DNA from: Lysobacter enzymogenes
GTDB lineage: Bacteria; Pseudomonadota; Gammaproteobacteria; Xanthomonadales; Xanthomonadaceae
Assembly (NCBI RefSeq): GCF_023617245.1
Contig: NZ_CP067396.1
Coordinates: 2,852,001-2,916,000 of the forward strand
Length of the DNA stretch: 64,000 nucleotides
Direction: 5' to 3'
Part shown: positions 1 to 7,922 of the stretch, piece after piece
How the letters are laid out: each line of letters begins with the position of its first letter
Numbering within the stretch: the stretch's first letter is position 1
Made by a program: the position numbers and the translations under genes
The notes under the pieces: model-generated
What the model saw: only the letters and a program-made list of their open reading frames with translations
Database searches by the model: none
What the model was told of the DNA's origin: nothing

Positions 1-2
1 GC

Positions 3-311
3 ACCGCCTACAACTTCTCCGCCCACGGCCCGATCCTGCCGCTGGGCTCGGCGGTGATCGCGCTGACCCCGATCGCCGCGTTCCGCCCTCGGCGCTGGCG
101 CGGCGCGCTGCTCAAGGCCGACACCGAAGTGCGCTTCCGCGTGCTCGACCCGTACAAGCGCCCGGTCAGCGCCACCGCCGATTCGCACGAAGTGCGCGAC
201 GTGGTCGAAGTCACCATCCGCGAGTCGCGCGACCGCACCGTCACCCTGCTGTTCGATCCGGAGCACAACCTGGAAGAGCGCATGTTGATCGAGCAGTTCA
301 CCAGCGGCTGA
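3..311 (+). CDS. nadK: NAD kinase, C-terminal part (5' end outside window)
   Basis: The gene enters the window already in frame; about 102 C-terminal residues are visible. NAD kinase phosphorylates NAD to NADP in the cytoplasm. The segment TAYNFSAHGPILPLGS matches the conserved NAD-binding turn that follows the GSTAY motif in this family. The following ITPIA-like stretch (IALTPIAAFRPRRWRG), the tail SHEVRDVVEV and the ending FDPEHNLEERMLIEQF resemble short gammaproteobacterial NAD kinases of about 258 residues. It converges on the Nudix gene with a 33-base gap. The N-terminal GGDGT motif lies outside the window, so the call rests on the C-terminal domain only. Confidence 0.8.
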   Translation, partial: TAYNFSAHGPILPLGSAVIALTPIAAFRPRRWRGALLKADTEVRFRVLDPYKRPVSATADSHEVRDVVEVTIRESRDRTVTLLFDPEHNLEERMLIEQFTSG

Positions 312-344
312 GCGGCGGCCGATCGGCGCCGGCCGGCCCGGGGC

Positions 345-758
345 TCAGGCCAGGCGCCGCAGCAGCGCGCCCAGGCGCGGATGCGACAGATCGGGCAGGG
401 CGGCCGCCTGCGCGGGCTCGAACCATTGCAGGCGCTGGTGTTCGTCGCCGAGCGCGCGCGGCTCGCCGACCCAGTCGCGCACCGCGTACAGGCGCAACAC
501 CACGCCGTCGAACGCGAACTCGGCCACGATGCGCGCGGCGGCCGCCGGGTCGGCGGGCGGGCCGACGCCGGTTTCCTCGCCCAGTTCGCGCCACAGCGCC
601 TGCTCGGGCGTCTCGCCGGGTTCGACGTGGCCGCCGGGCAGGTCCCAGCGGCCGGGCGCCAGCCGTTTGTGCAGCGCGCGCAGGCCCAGCAGCACCAGCC
701 CGTCGCGCAGCAACAGCGCGCCGACCCAACCGATGGGAGGCGTCGGGTCGGCGCTCAT
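345..758 (-). CDS. Nudix hydrolase (MutT-like)
   Basis: 137 residues, a single Nudix domain. These enzymes hydrolyse a nucleoside diphosphate linked to another moiety, using Mg2+. The full signature is visible at about residues 42-64: G-HVEPG-E, seven residues, then RELGEETGV, with all catalytic Glu residues present. The opening strand (GWVGALLLRDGLVLLGLRA) fits the fold. The substrate cannot be read from sequence; possibilities include oxidised nucleotides (MutT), ADP-ribose or other diphosphates. The upstream side contains an unusually AT-rich stretch that probably holds its promoter. Confidence 0.85.
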   Translation of the reverse strand: MSADPTPPIGWVGALLLRDGLVLLGLRALHKRLAPGRWDLPGGHVEPGETPEQALWRELGEETGVGPPADPAAAARIVAEFAFDGVVLRLYAVRDWVGEPRALGDEHQRLQWFEPAQAAALPDLSHPRLGALLRRLA

Positions 759-849
759 GGCACGCAGCGCTGCCGCAGGACGCTGCCGCGGCCCGGCGGG
801 ACGGCCGAAAATCGAAGGCAGCGGGGGCCGACGGCAGGCGTCATGCGCT

Positions 850-935
850 TGGAAACTACTTTAAGTTCCGGTATTTAAATTATTCAAAAACAGATACTTA
901 AGCAGTATTTATAAAGTCGAATCGAATGTAATGGC
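850..935. other. AT-rich intergenic patch
   Basis: The 182-base gap between the permease and Nudix genes contains about 85 bases that are strikingly AT-rich for this genome, with runs such as TATTTAAATTATTCAAAAA and ATTTATAAAG. It includes a short near-palindrome around ATACTTAAGCAGTAT. It lies upstream of the minus-strand Nudix gene and downstream of the minus-strand permease, so it could carry the Nudix promoter. No consensus -35/-10 pair with correct spacing was convincing. No ORF is apparent. Confidence 0.5.
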
Positions 936-940
936 GACCG

Positions 941-2314
941 TCAGCCGCGCGCCCGCATCCGCCGCGCGATCTCGCTGACCGCGGCGATGCCCAAGGTCAG
1001 TCCCACCGTCGACAGCAATTGCACGCGCGGGCCCGGGGTCATCAGCGCGAGCACGAACACCAGCGCCAGGATGCCGAGGCCGAACCAGGTCACGTACGGG
1101 AATGCCCACATCTTGAACGGCAGCGCGGTGCCGGCGCGGTCGGCGCGGCGGCGCAGGATCAGCTGCGCGACCAGCGACAGCGTCCACACCAAAAGACAGG
1201 TCGAACCCACCACGTTCAACAGCGCAGGCAACACCTTGTCCGGATACAGCAGCTCCAGCGCGGTGGCGATGAAGCCGAACGCCACGCTCGCCAGCACCGC
1301 CGCCACCGGCACCTGGCTGCGGCTGAGGCGGGCGAGGAAGCGCGGCGCTTCCTGGCGCTGGGCCAGCGAGTAGATCATGCGCGAGGCGCCGTAGAGGTTG
1401 GCGTTGAGCGCCGACAGCAGCGCCACCACCGCGACCAGGGTGATGGCGGTGGCCGCGCCGGGGATCCGCGCCGCTTCCAGCACCGCCGCGAACGGCGACT
1501 TCAAGGCCTCGCTGGTCCACGGCACCACCGCGATGATCACCGCCAGCGAGCCGATGTAGAACACCAGGATGCGCCAGGCCACGGTGCGGATCGCCTGGGT
1601 GATGCTGCGCTGCGGGTCCTGGGTCTCGGCCGCGGCGACCGCGACGATCTCGGTGCCGCCGAAAGCGAACACCACCACCAGCAGGGCCGCGCCGATGCCG
1701 GCCCAGCCCTTGGGCGCGAAGCCGCCGTGTTCGGTGAAGTGGCTCAGGCCCGGCGAGGGCACGTCCGGCAGCAGGCCCAGCAGCAGGGCGGCGCCGATGG
1801 CGATGAAGATCAGGATCGCGGCGACTTTCAGGATCGCGAACCAGAACTCGAACTCGCCGAAGTTGCGCACCCCCAGCAGGTTGACCAGGGTGAAGGCGCT
1901 CATGAACACCAGCGACGTGGCCGCGACCGGCAATTGCGGCCACACCGTCGCCAGCAGGCCGGCGGCGCCGACCGACTCGGCCGCCACCACGATCACGATC
2001 TGCACCCACCACAGCCAGCCTAGGGTCGCGCCCGCGGTCGGGCCCATGGCGTCGGCGGCGTAGACCGAGAACGCGCCGCTGGTCGGCCGCGCCGCGGCCA
2101 TCTCGCCGAGCGCGCGCATGACGATGATGATCAGGGTGCCGGCGATCAGATAGGACAACAGCACCGCCGGCCCCGCGGTCTGCACGCCGACGCCCGAGCC
2201 CAGGAACAGCCCGGCGCCGATCGCGCTGCCCAGTCCCATCATCACCAGCTGGCGCGACTTGAGGGCGTGGCCGAGCTGCGGATCGGCGGAAGCGGCGGCG
2301 GGACTGGCGGTCAT
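941..2314 (-). CDS. Amino acid permease, APC superfamily
   Basis: 457 residues with about 12 hydrophobic segments, an inner-membrane amino acid:proton symporter. The family hallmark in TM1 is GSAIGAGLFLGSG near residues 29-41, followed by the TM2/TM3 pattern GEMAAARPTSGAFSVYA, both typical of the amino acid transporter (AAT) branch that includes AnsP, ProY and GabP. FGGTEIVAVAAAETQDP in TM6-7 is also typical. I chose the ATG at 2314 because the frame upstream reads through a REP palindrome and lacks hydrophobicity or family similarity. Substrate is unknown. It is divergent from the 5'-nucleotidase gene. Confidence 0.85.
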   Translation of the reverse strand: MTASPAAASADPQLGHALKSRQLVMMGLGSAIGAGLFLGSGVGVQTAGPAVLLSYLIAGTLIIIVMRALGEMAAARPTSGAFSVYAADAMGPTAGATLGWLWWVQIVIVVAAESVGAAGLLATVWPQLPVAATSLVFMSAFTLVNLLGVRNFGEFEFWFAILKVAAILIFIAIGAALLLGLLPDVPSPGLSHFTEHGGFAPKGWAGIGAALLVVVFAFGGTEIVAVAAAETQDPQRSITQAIRTVAWRILVFYIGSLAVIIAVVPWTSEALKSPFAAVLEAARIPGAATAITLVAVVALLSALNANLYGASRMIYSLAQRQEAPRFLARLSRSQVPVAAVLASVAFGFIATALELLYPDKVLPALLNVVGSTCLLVWTLSLVAQLILRRRADRAGTALPFKMWAFPYVTWFGLGILALVFVLALMTPGPRVQLLSTVGLTLGIAAVSEIARRMRARG

Positions 2315-2442
2315 CGAGCGGGTCCGGGGTGCGGCGGGAAGTGCGGCACGATACCGCATCGGCGGCGGGGGCGAGCGCGGCGGCGGCGGGGCGGGCGCGG
2401 TGAGATGCCGGCTTGTCCGGATCGGTGTCGCCGTCGGGGTAT

Positions 2443-2518
2443 CGCGGTCGCGGCTTGCGCCGGCCGGCTTCGTGATGCCGCACCGCGTCTTGTAGGAGCG
2501 GCGCAAGCCGCGACCGCG
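2443..2518. repeat. REP-type inverted repeat, family A
   Basis: Two 19-base arms (2443-2461 CGCGGTCGCGGCTTGCGCC and 2500-2518 its exact complement) surround about 38 bases. The right arm is preceded by TGTAGGAGC. The same element occurs at 3572-3670 and 4291-4500. It sits in the divergent gap between the permease and 5'-nucleotidase genes. Confidence 0.8.
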
Positions 2519-2629
2519 CCAATGCAACGACCGCGCACCTCGATCCCGACCGCATTCGCCCCAAACCCGAACGCCAAACCCGGCGGCCGAATCTCAGCTC
2601 CCGATTCCCGCCTCAGGCACAATAGCCCC

Positions 2630-3550
2630 ATGCCCGACCGCGATGCCGACCCGTTGATTGTCGCGATTTCCTCGCGAACCCTGTTCGACATGGAAGAGAG
2701 CCACTCGCTGTTCGAGCGCGAGGGCATCGACGCCTATGCCGCCTTCCAGCGCGCGCGCGAGGACGACGTCCTGCGCCCGGGCATCGCCTTCCCGCTGGTG
2801 CGCAAGCTGCTCGCGCTCAACCGCGATGCGCCGGCGGAGGCGCCGCGGGTCGAGGTGATCCTGATCTCGCGCAATTCCGCCGACAGCGGCCTGCGCATCT
2901 TCAACTCGATCGCCCACCACGGCCTGTCGATCAAGCGCGCGGCGTTCAGCAACGGCGCGCCGCCGTTCCCCTACATCCGCCCGTTCGGCGCCGACCTGTT
3001 CCTGTCGGCCAACGCCCAGGACGTGAGCGCCGCGCTGGAAGCCGGGATCGCCGCGGCGACCCTGCTGCCGGCGGTGCCCAACGCCAAGCTGGCGCCGCAC
3101 CTGCCGGCGGACCAACTGCGCATCGCCTTCGACGGCGACGCGGTGATCTTCGACGACGAGGGCGAGCGGGTCTCGCGCGAGGGCGGCCTGGCCGCGTTCG
3201 CCGAGCACGAGCGCAACCACGCCGGCGAGCCGCTGTCGGGCGGGCCGTTCCGCGGCTTCCTCGATGCGCTGCACCGGCTGCAGGCGGCGTTCCCGGTCGG
3301 CCAGGACGCGCCGATCCGCACCGCGCTGGTGACCGCGCGCTCGGTGCCCGCGCACGAACGGGTGATCCGCACCCTGCGCGAATGGGACATCCGCCTGGAC
3401 GAGGCGCTGTTCCTCGGCGGCCGCGCCAAGGGGCCGTTCCTGGAGGCGTTCGGCGCCGACATCTTCTTCGACGATTCGGAGAACAACATCGCCTCCGCGC
3501 GCGGGCACGTGGCGGCGGGGCATGTGCCGCACGGGGTCGCGAACCGCTGA
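2630..3550 (+). CDS. 5'-nucleotidase (cytosolic NT5C1-like family)
   Basis: 306 residues. Resembles the bacterial members of the cytosolic 5'-nucleotidase family (PF06189), which dephosphorylate nucleoside monophosphates. Visible features: an N-terminal LIVAISSRTLFDMEESH, where the first catalytic Asp follows the hydrophobic strand, LISRNSADSGLRIFNSI in the middle, RIAFDGDAVIFDDE, and a C-terminal GADIFFDDSENNI that resembles the last HAD-type acidic motif. The ATG at 2630 precedes MPDRDADPLIV; the longer upstream frame crosses a REP element and has no family similarity. It stands alone, followed by another REP palindrome. Confidence 0.85.
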   Translation: MPDRDADPLIVAISSRTLFDMEESHSLFEREGIDAYAAFQRAREDDVLRPGIAFPLVRKLLALNRDAPAEAPRVEVILISRNSADSGLRIFNSIAHHGLSIKRAAFSNGAPPFPYIRPFGADLFLSANAQDVSAALEAGIAAATLLPAVPNAKLAPHLPADQLRIAFDGDAVIFDDEGERVSREGGLAAFAEHERNHAGEPLSGGPFRGFLDALHRLQAAFPVGQDAPIRTALVTARSVPAHERVIRTLREWDIRLDEALFLGGRAKGPFLEAFGADIFFDDSENNIASARGHVAAGHVPHGVANR

Positions 3551-3571
3551 GGCGCGAGGCCGGCGGTGCTG

Positions 3572-3670
3572 TTGTAGGAGCGGTGCGAGCCGCGACCGCG
3601 ACAACGCAGCTGTTGCGAAGGGTTCGGCGCAGGCGCGTTGTCGCGGTCGCGGCTCGCGCCGCTCCTACAG
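3572..3670. repeat. REP-type inverted repeat, family A
   Basis: A long imperfect palindrome: TTGTAGGAGCGGTGCGAGCC (from 3572), continuing to about 3606, is answered by GTTGTCGCGGTCGCGGCTCG (from 3637) through the terminal GCTCCTACAG, with about 30 bases between arms. It lies downstream of the 5'-nucleotidase gene and convergent LprI-like gene, the usual place for such elements. Confidence 0.85.
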
Positions 3671-3704
3671 CGAGCCGGCCCGGTTTCGCCGGATCCGAAA
3701 CGAC

Positions 3705-3732
3705 GCAAGCCACGCCGATGGGCGTGGCTTGC
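3705..3732 (-). terminator. Hairpin terminator downstream of the LprI-like gene
   Basis: A perfect 12-base stem (GCAAGCCACGCC / GGCGTGGCTTGC) with a 4-base loop, 27 bases after the stop codon of the minus-strand gene at 3760. On the minus strand it is followed by GTCGTTTCGG, a weak T-rich tail. Position and stem strength suggest an intrinsic terminator, although the T tract is short. Confidence 0.6.
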
Positions 3733-3759
3733 GAGGGCGCCGCGCGCTGGCGGCTCGGC

Positions 3760-4149
3760 TCAGTTCCAGGATTGCTTGACGATCATGTCCGCGCGGCAGG
3801 TGCCGGCCTTGCACTCGCGGGCGCGGTCGCGCAGGTACTCGGTGCGCTCGCGGTTGACCCGGTAGTTGCAGTCGACGTTGATGCTGCCGGAGTTCTCGCA
3901 GCTGGCGTCGCGGTGCTTGATCCACTGCAGCTGGGTCTGCTTGAGCTGGCTCTTGGCCGGTTCCTTGGCGACGCCGCGCAGATCGTTGTAGGCGGCGTTG
4001 AGTTCCTTGTCCGACTCCAGGAACAGCTTGGCGAAGCAATAGGTCTTGTCGTAGCTGGTGCGGTACTTGTCGCACTCGCCCTGGGCATAGGCGTTGCCGG
4101 CGGCCAGCCCGAGCAGGGCGAAGGCAAGGGCGGGGAAGATCGTTTTCAT
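3760..4149 (-). CDS. Secreted LprI/DUF1311-like protein
   Basis: 129 residues with a clear signal peptide (MKTIFPALAFALLGLAAGNAYA, cleavage after AYA near residue 22). The mature part has the spacing of the lysozyme inhibitor LprI-like domain (PF07007, DUF1311): CDKYRTSYDKTYCFAKLFLESDKELNAAY, then LKQTQLQWIKHRDASCE. Four or more Cys residues suggest disulphides in the periplasm. The family includes the lysozyme inhibitor LprI of mycobacteria and E. coli YecT, but most members are uncharacterised, so inhibition of lysozyme is only a possibility. The ATG at 4149 is chosen because it starts the signal peptide. Confidence 0.75.
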   Translation of the reverse strand: MKTIFPALAFALLGLAAGNAYAQGECDKYRTSYDKTYCFAKLFLESDKELNAAYNDLRGVAKEPAKSQLKQTQLQWIKHRDASCENSGSINVDCNYRVNRERTEYLRDRARECKAGTCRADMIVKQSWN

Positions 4150-4290
4150 GGCGTTCCAGTCCAAGTCGTGTGGCGGTGACGATCGGGGCCGGGCATGCCT
4201 GTCCGGCCGGCGCCGCGCGCGGCGCGGGCGGCGTTGGCGTGAAAGTATTGCCGCTCCCCCGGGAAAGCAAGCGCCGGTGGGCGATCCCCA

Positions 4291-4500
4291 TGTAGGAGCG
4301 GCGCGAGCCGCGACCGCGACGAAGCAGCTACGCCGGATCCTCTCCAAGCCGGGTATTCCACGAGCCGGCTTTTCCACGAGCCGGCTTTTCCACGAGCAAG
4401 CTCTGCCCCAAGGCCGACTCGTCCACAGACCAAATCTCTCGCAAGCCGAATCTCTCGCAACAGTTGCGCTGTCGCGGTCGCGACTCGCGTCGCTCCTACA
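4291..4500. repeat. REP pair, family A, enclosing short tandem repeats
   Basis: 4291-4320 carries TGTAGGAGCGGCGCGAGCCG and its continuation, and 4471-4500 the inverted partner ending CGCTCCTACA. Between them, 4358-4396 holds two full and one partial copy of the 16-mer CCACGAGCCGGCTTTT, and 4434-4461 two copies of a ATCTCTCGCAA-type unit. No gene is apparent in the 358 bases between the LprI-like and DUF2939 genes. Confidence 0.8.
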
Positions 4501-4507
4501 AGGGGCT

Positions 4508-5059
4508 TCAGGGCAGCATCTTGTCCAGCGGCAGCCGCACCTCGGTCACCCGCCAGCTCAGGCCCTGGCGGGTCAGCACGAACACCACCGGGTCGCCGTC
4601 GGCGTTGGCCACCGTCGCGGTGAACCGCGACGGGGTTTCGAAGCGGTAGCTCAGGCGCTTGAGCGGTTCGGCCGGCTCGACCGGGGCATAGGCGTCGCGC
4701 GGCGGCGCGGACGGATCCAAGCGCTTGAGCAGGTTGCGTCCTTCCAGCACCGCGCCGATGCCCATCGGCGTGGCGATGGCGTCGACCGCGCCGCCGGCGA
4801 CGCTGCTGGCCATGCCCAGCCCGATCGCGCCGAGCAGGCTGGACTGCACCGAAGGCCCGGCGCGGCGCACCAGATAGTCGTCGACCTGGGCTTTCAGGCC
4901 CAGCCGCACCGAGGCGAAGTCCACGTGCTTGGACAGCGCGGCGGTATCGCCCTGCTTGACCGCGGTGCGGATGGCGTTGACGGTCATGAACGGTCCGGCG
5001 GCGACCCAGCCGAGCACTAGCGCGGCGGCCACGACCAGGGCGGCGATCCATTTCTTCAT
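4508..5059 (-). CDS. DUF2939 domain-containing membrane-anchored protein
   Basis: 183 residues. One N-terminal hydrophobic segment (WIAALVVAAALVLGWVAAG, residues 4-22) works as a signal anchor. It is followed by PFMTVNAIRTAVKQGDTAALSKHVDFASVR, the signature opening of the DUF2939 family, in which an NTF2-like fold is suspected. The C terminus carries LSYRFETPSRFTATVAN and LTRQGLSWRVTEVRLPL, typical of family strands. Function is unknown. It reads away from the low-GC pair to its right. Confidence 0.8.
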   Translation of the reverse strand: MKKWIAALVVAAALVLGWVAAGPFMTVNAIRTAVKQGDTAALSKHVDFASVRLGLKAQVDDYLVRRAGPSVQSSLLGAIGLGMASSVAGGAVDAIATPMGIGAVLEGRNLLKRLDPSAPPRDAYAPVEPAEPLKRLSYRFETPSRFTATVANADGDPVVFVLTRQGLSWRVTEVRLPLDKMLP

Positions 5060-5411
5060 GGCGGCGATCCTTGTGGGCAGACGCCAGGATAGTCGGGGAG
5101 GATCGGGGCGGCATTAAAAGCGGCCAACGATGGCGCCGCGGCGGCGCGCAACAGAATGGGGCCCGCTGCGCTGCAGCATCATGCGCAGGCCAGCAACGGC
5201 GGGCGGCCGCCCTGCGGGAGTACAGGCATCCCCTACATGTCACCGGCGCCGATCATCTCTGTGCGTTGCTGATCGGGCAGCGCCGAGGCCGGGCCGCGAT
5301 CACCGCGTTGCAGCTGCCGCGACCCGCCGACGGACTTCGCGGCGGCGCGCTCCGGATCGGCGCGATGAGCGCCGCATCCGGAGCGGCCGGGATCGCGCTC
5401 TGCGGCGGCGA
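5060..5411. other. Intergenic region without a recognised gene; hairpin at 5349-5384
   Basis: About 350 bases. The left part is the leader of the DUF2939 gene. A strong imperfect hairpin at 5349-5384 pairs GCTCCGGATCGGCGC with GCGCCGCATCCGGAGC and lies just after the minus-strand stop codon at 5412, so it may end the two-gene transcript from the right. No T tract follows. The short ORFs across this stretch show no plausible start, ribosome site or family resemblance. Confidence 0.45.
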
Positions 5412-5756
5412 TCAGGCCGTAGCGGCCTGGATTCCGCTGGCGTCGATGACGGCGATGGCCTGGTTGCCTTCGACGACCACGCGATCGTAGTGAGGACCGT
5501 CGCCGGCATCCTTGGCTGCGGCGCTGACCTGGACGACCTCCGTGGTGCATACCGCGACCGCCTTGGGCGTGATCAGCAAGGTCCCGCCAACGATGCTGCG
5601 CATGCGGTCGCGCAGGATCATCGCGGCTTGGAGCAGTTGCCAGCGCGTGTTCTTGTGCGCTTCGCGGTTGATGCAGTTCATGGCGTCGTCCGATGCCTGT
5701 TCCAGCGCCGCTACCAGCTTGTCCTCGGCATCCGTCAATTTCTTATCGTTGCCCAT
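5412..5756 (-). CDS. Hypothetical protein, second gene of a low-GC pair
   Basis: 114 residues, family not recognised. It opens MGNDKKLTDAEDKLVAALEQ, a predicted amphipathic helix, and has no signal peptide, then a more beta-like half (GGTLLITPKAVAVCTTEVVQV, followed by VVVEGNQAIAVIDASGIQ). A good ribosome site (CTCAAGGAGAACC) lies just before the ATG and closely resembles that of the lipoprotein gene upstream, 30 bases away, suggesting one operon. Codon use is less GC-biased than in neighbours. It may act with the lipoprotein; nothing indicates how. Confidence 0.7.
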   Translation of the reverse strand: MGNDKKLTDAEDKLVAALEQASDDAMNCINREAHKNTRWQLLQAAMILRDRMRSIVGGTLLITPKAVAVCTTEVVQVSAAAKDAGDGPHYDRVVVEGNQAIAVIDASGIQAATA

Positions 5757-5786
5757 GATGGTTCTCCTTGAGTTGGGGCGGCGGGG

Positions 5787-6800
5787 TCAGAATGCCGCTG
5801 CGAGGCCGACGAACACGCCGACCAGATCCATGAATTGACGGTAGGCCAACTCGGCCCGGCGCTGGCGCTGGCGCGCGTTGGGACGGTCGGCGATCAGCGA
5901 CGACAACTCGCCGTGCGCCTTCGAGGCCGCGTACATGAGGCCCGCGGCCTTGGCGCTGCAAAAGCGGGTCAGTCCCTTTTTCTGGACGATCGGCGAATTC
6001 TCGCAACGTTCGGTCTCGCGTTCGCTCTGCCATTGCTCCTGTTGATTTCGATAAAGATCGTCGAGGATCCGCATGCGCCCCGCGGCATCCAGGCGGCTGG
6101 CGGCGTCGCTGTCTATCGCCAATTTGCGGGCCTCTTGGGCGGCCTTCCTATCGAAATTGTCTTCCTTTTTCTCATCGAGCAAATCCTCGGCCAATTGTTC
6201 GAGTTGGACCTGGGCCGCGGCACCGTTTCGCTTGAACTCCTCGCGGATCGCGTTGGCGCTGTCCCCGTTGCGGGAAATCGCTTCGAGCGCATTCAACAGA
6301 TCGGACACCGCACCGACCTTGGCATCGGCGACCGGTGCGCCTTCCAATGCCGTGGTCAGATTGTTGAAGTCGGCCGCCACTTGCCCGAAGTTCTTGGCGG
6401 CAACCAGCTCCGGGTCGGCGGCGGTCTCGGCCAGTATCGACACGTAATCGGAAACGAACTGCAAGGAACGGAACTGCGCATCGAAGGTTTTGTATTCCAG
6501 CTTGTATTTCAGCGCTAAGCAGGTTTTGGCCACGGACGAGGCCTTGGCGAGGGCAGCCTGCGCAGCATCATCGCGCAGCGCCGGCGGTACGCAACGCGCA
6601 TCGAGTGCGTACATCAGTCCGTGCAATTGTTGGTTGCTGTGGATGCGATCGATATAGGAAGTTTCGGCAGCGGCGGTGGCCGTTGCGGCCTTGGCGCTGA
6701 AATCCCGAGTTTCCAGTCGAAGCAGTTGGTTCTTTACGCAGCCCGTAGCGAACAGGAACGACAGGGCCAGGACGGACCCGGCGAGCTGGTGCCATTGCAT
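5787..6800 (-). CDS. Hypothetical lipoprotein, helical
   Basis: 337 residues. A lipoprotein signal (MQWHQLAGSVLALSFLFATGC) ends in a lipobox with Cys at residue 21, so it should be lipid-anchored in the periplasm. The rest is mostly helical with heptad-like stretches (NAIREEFKRNGAAAQVQLEQ and RILDDLYRNQQEQWQSERET) and a few Cys residues. No enzyme motif was seen. The ATG at 6800 is preceded by AAGGAGGGGAAT, a strong ribosome site, whereas the frame extended upstream lacks one. GC content is well below the window average, which suggests acquisition from elsewhere. Confidence 0.75.
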   Translation of the reverse strand: MQWHQLAGSVLALSFLFATGCVKNQLLRLETRDFSAKAATATAAAETSYIDRIHSNQQLHGLMYALDARCVPPALRDDAAQAALAKASSVAKTCLALKYKLEYKTFDAQFRSLQFVSDYVSILAETAADPELVAAKNFGQVAADFNNLTTALEGAPVADAKVGAVSDLLNALEAISRNGDSANAIREEFKRNGAAAQVQLEQLAEDLLDEKKEDNFDRKAAQEARKLAIDSDAASRLDAAGRMRILDDLYRNQQEQWQSERETERCENSPIVQKKGLTRFCSAKAAGLMYAASKAHGELSSLIADRPNARQRQRRAELAYRQFMDLVGVFVGLAAAF

Positions 6801-7099
6801 ATTCCCCTCCTTGAGTGACGACGGCTTCCGTGTCTGGAGCCCTCGCGTTGCTGGTATCAACGCAATCGCCGAGGCGACGCGGACAGCACTGGCGCAGGCG
6901 TGGCCTCTGCGCAAACACCTAGCGCGGAAGGTTGGTGCGGTATAGGTGGTCTATGGCACGTTTGATTTGCTTGGTAGGCACACTTAAGCGGTAGCACGCG
7001 GACTGCGTGCGTGTGGCCGTCGTGAGCGAAAAGGGCGAGGAGGGCGCGCAAGCGGTCCAGCCTCCGGACAGTGCTCGTCCTCGTCGCTCTTTCTTTGTT
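6801..7099. other. Intergenic region, no gene seen
   Basis: About 300 bases between the DUF2461 gene end (minus) and the lipoprotein start (minus). It must hold the promoter of the lipoprotein pair and the end of the long kynurenine-exonuclease transcript. No REP element, convincing hairpin or ORF with a ribosome site was found. The part nearest the lipoprotein (about 6900-6990) is AT-richer than the surroundings. Confidence 0.4.
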
Positions 7100-7786
7100 T
7101 CAGAACTCCAGATCCAGCGCCGCGCACAGGTAATCGGCGAACGGCGCCAACCCGGCCAGGTCCTTTTCCAGCGTGGACAGCAGGCGCGGGCCGGTCATGA
7201 CCGCGTCGTCGAGGCTGCGGTAGGCGACGAAGTTCTTGCGCTTGAGGTCGTCGGCGAATTCGAACTCGGGCGGGAAGCCGCGCGGCGCGCGGGTCAACAC
7301 CTCGCTGTCGTCGAGGTCGAAGCGCTTGCGGAACTTGGCGTCGTGCGCGGCGGCTTTCCAGCTGCCGGGGTTGTCGAAGACGAAGTGGCGGATCTTGCGC
7401 AAGGTCTCGGGCGCCGGATGCCAGACGCCGGCGGCGACGAAGCACTCGCCCTGGGCGAGGTGGATGTAGAACGAAGGCGCCTCGACCTGGCGCCCGCGCT
7501 CGTGGAACAGGCGCGCGCCCTGCCAGCTCTTGTACGGCGCCTTGTCGTTGGCGAAGCGGGTGTCGCGCTGGATCCGGAACAGCGAGCCGCCGACGTTCCT
7601 GGGTTCGCTGCGGTAGTGCTCGCTGACCTGGGCCAGCCCCGGCTGCAGGTCGCCGAGCAGGCGCAGGAACGGGCCGCGCACGTGTTCGTCGTAGGCGGCC
7701 TTGTGGGCGTGGAACCACTCGCGATTGTTGTTGCGCGCCAGCGAGCGCAGGAACTTGAAGCTGGCGTCGGAGAAGTAGCTGGGCAT
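7100..7786 (-). CDS. DUF2461 / TIGR02453 family protein
   Basis: 228 residues, the usual length. Family signature residues are visible: FLRSLARNNNREWFHAHKA near residues 12-30, the basic FRIQRDTRFANDKAPYKSW near 71-89, and FYIHLAQGECFVAAGVWHP near 105-123. The family is widespread in bacteria and fungi and no biochemical function is established. It is the last gene of the minus-strand run, 136 bases after exonuclease I, and may share its transcript or have its own promoter in that gap. Confidence 0.85.
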   Translation of the reverse strand: MPSYFSDASFKFLRSLARNNNREWFHAHKAAYDEHVRGPFLRLLGDLQPGLAQVSEHYRSEPRNVGGSLFRIQRDTRFANDKAPYKSWQGARLFHERGRQVEAPSFYIHLAQGECFVAAGVWHPAPETLRKIRHFVFDNPGSWKAAAHDAKFRKRFDLDDSEVLTRAPRGFPPEFEFADDLKRKNFVAYRSLDDAVMTGPRLLSTLEKDLAGLAPFADYLCAALDLEF

Positions 7787-7922
7787 GAGGGCAGGCTATA
7801 ACGGGTTAGGAGTCAGAGATCGGCGGATCGCGCGACTACGGTAGCGGGCGGGAAGTTAACGCCGGGTTTGGCGTCGGCCGCGATCCGCCGGCTCGCAGCC
7901 GCGCATTCCCGGGTTTCGGCTG

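Noticed and set aside
1019..2023. Long ORFs on the plus strand opposite the permease gene, rich in Arg, His and Gln.
   Set aside because: They are antisense shadows of the codon pattern of the real gene and lack ribosome sites. The same applies to many long ORFs elsewhere.
5233..5550. Short minus-strand ORF right of the DUF2939 gene, considered as a broken gene.
   Set aside because: It overlaps the real 114-residue gene in another frame and shows no family similarity.
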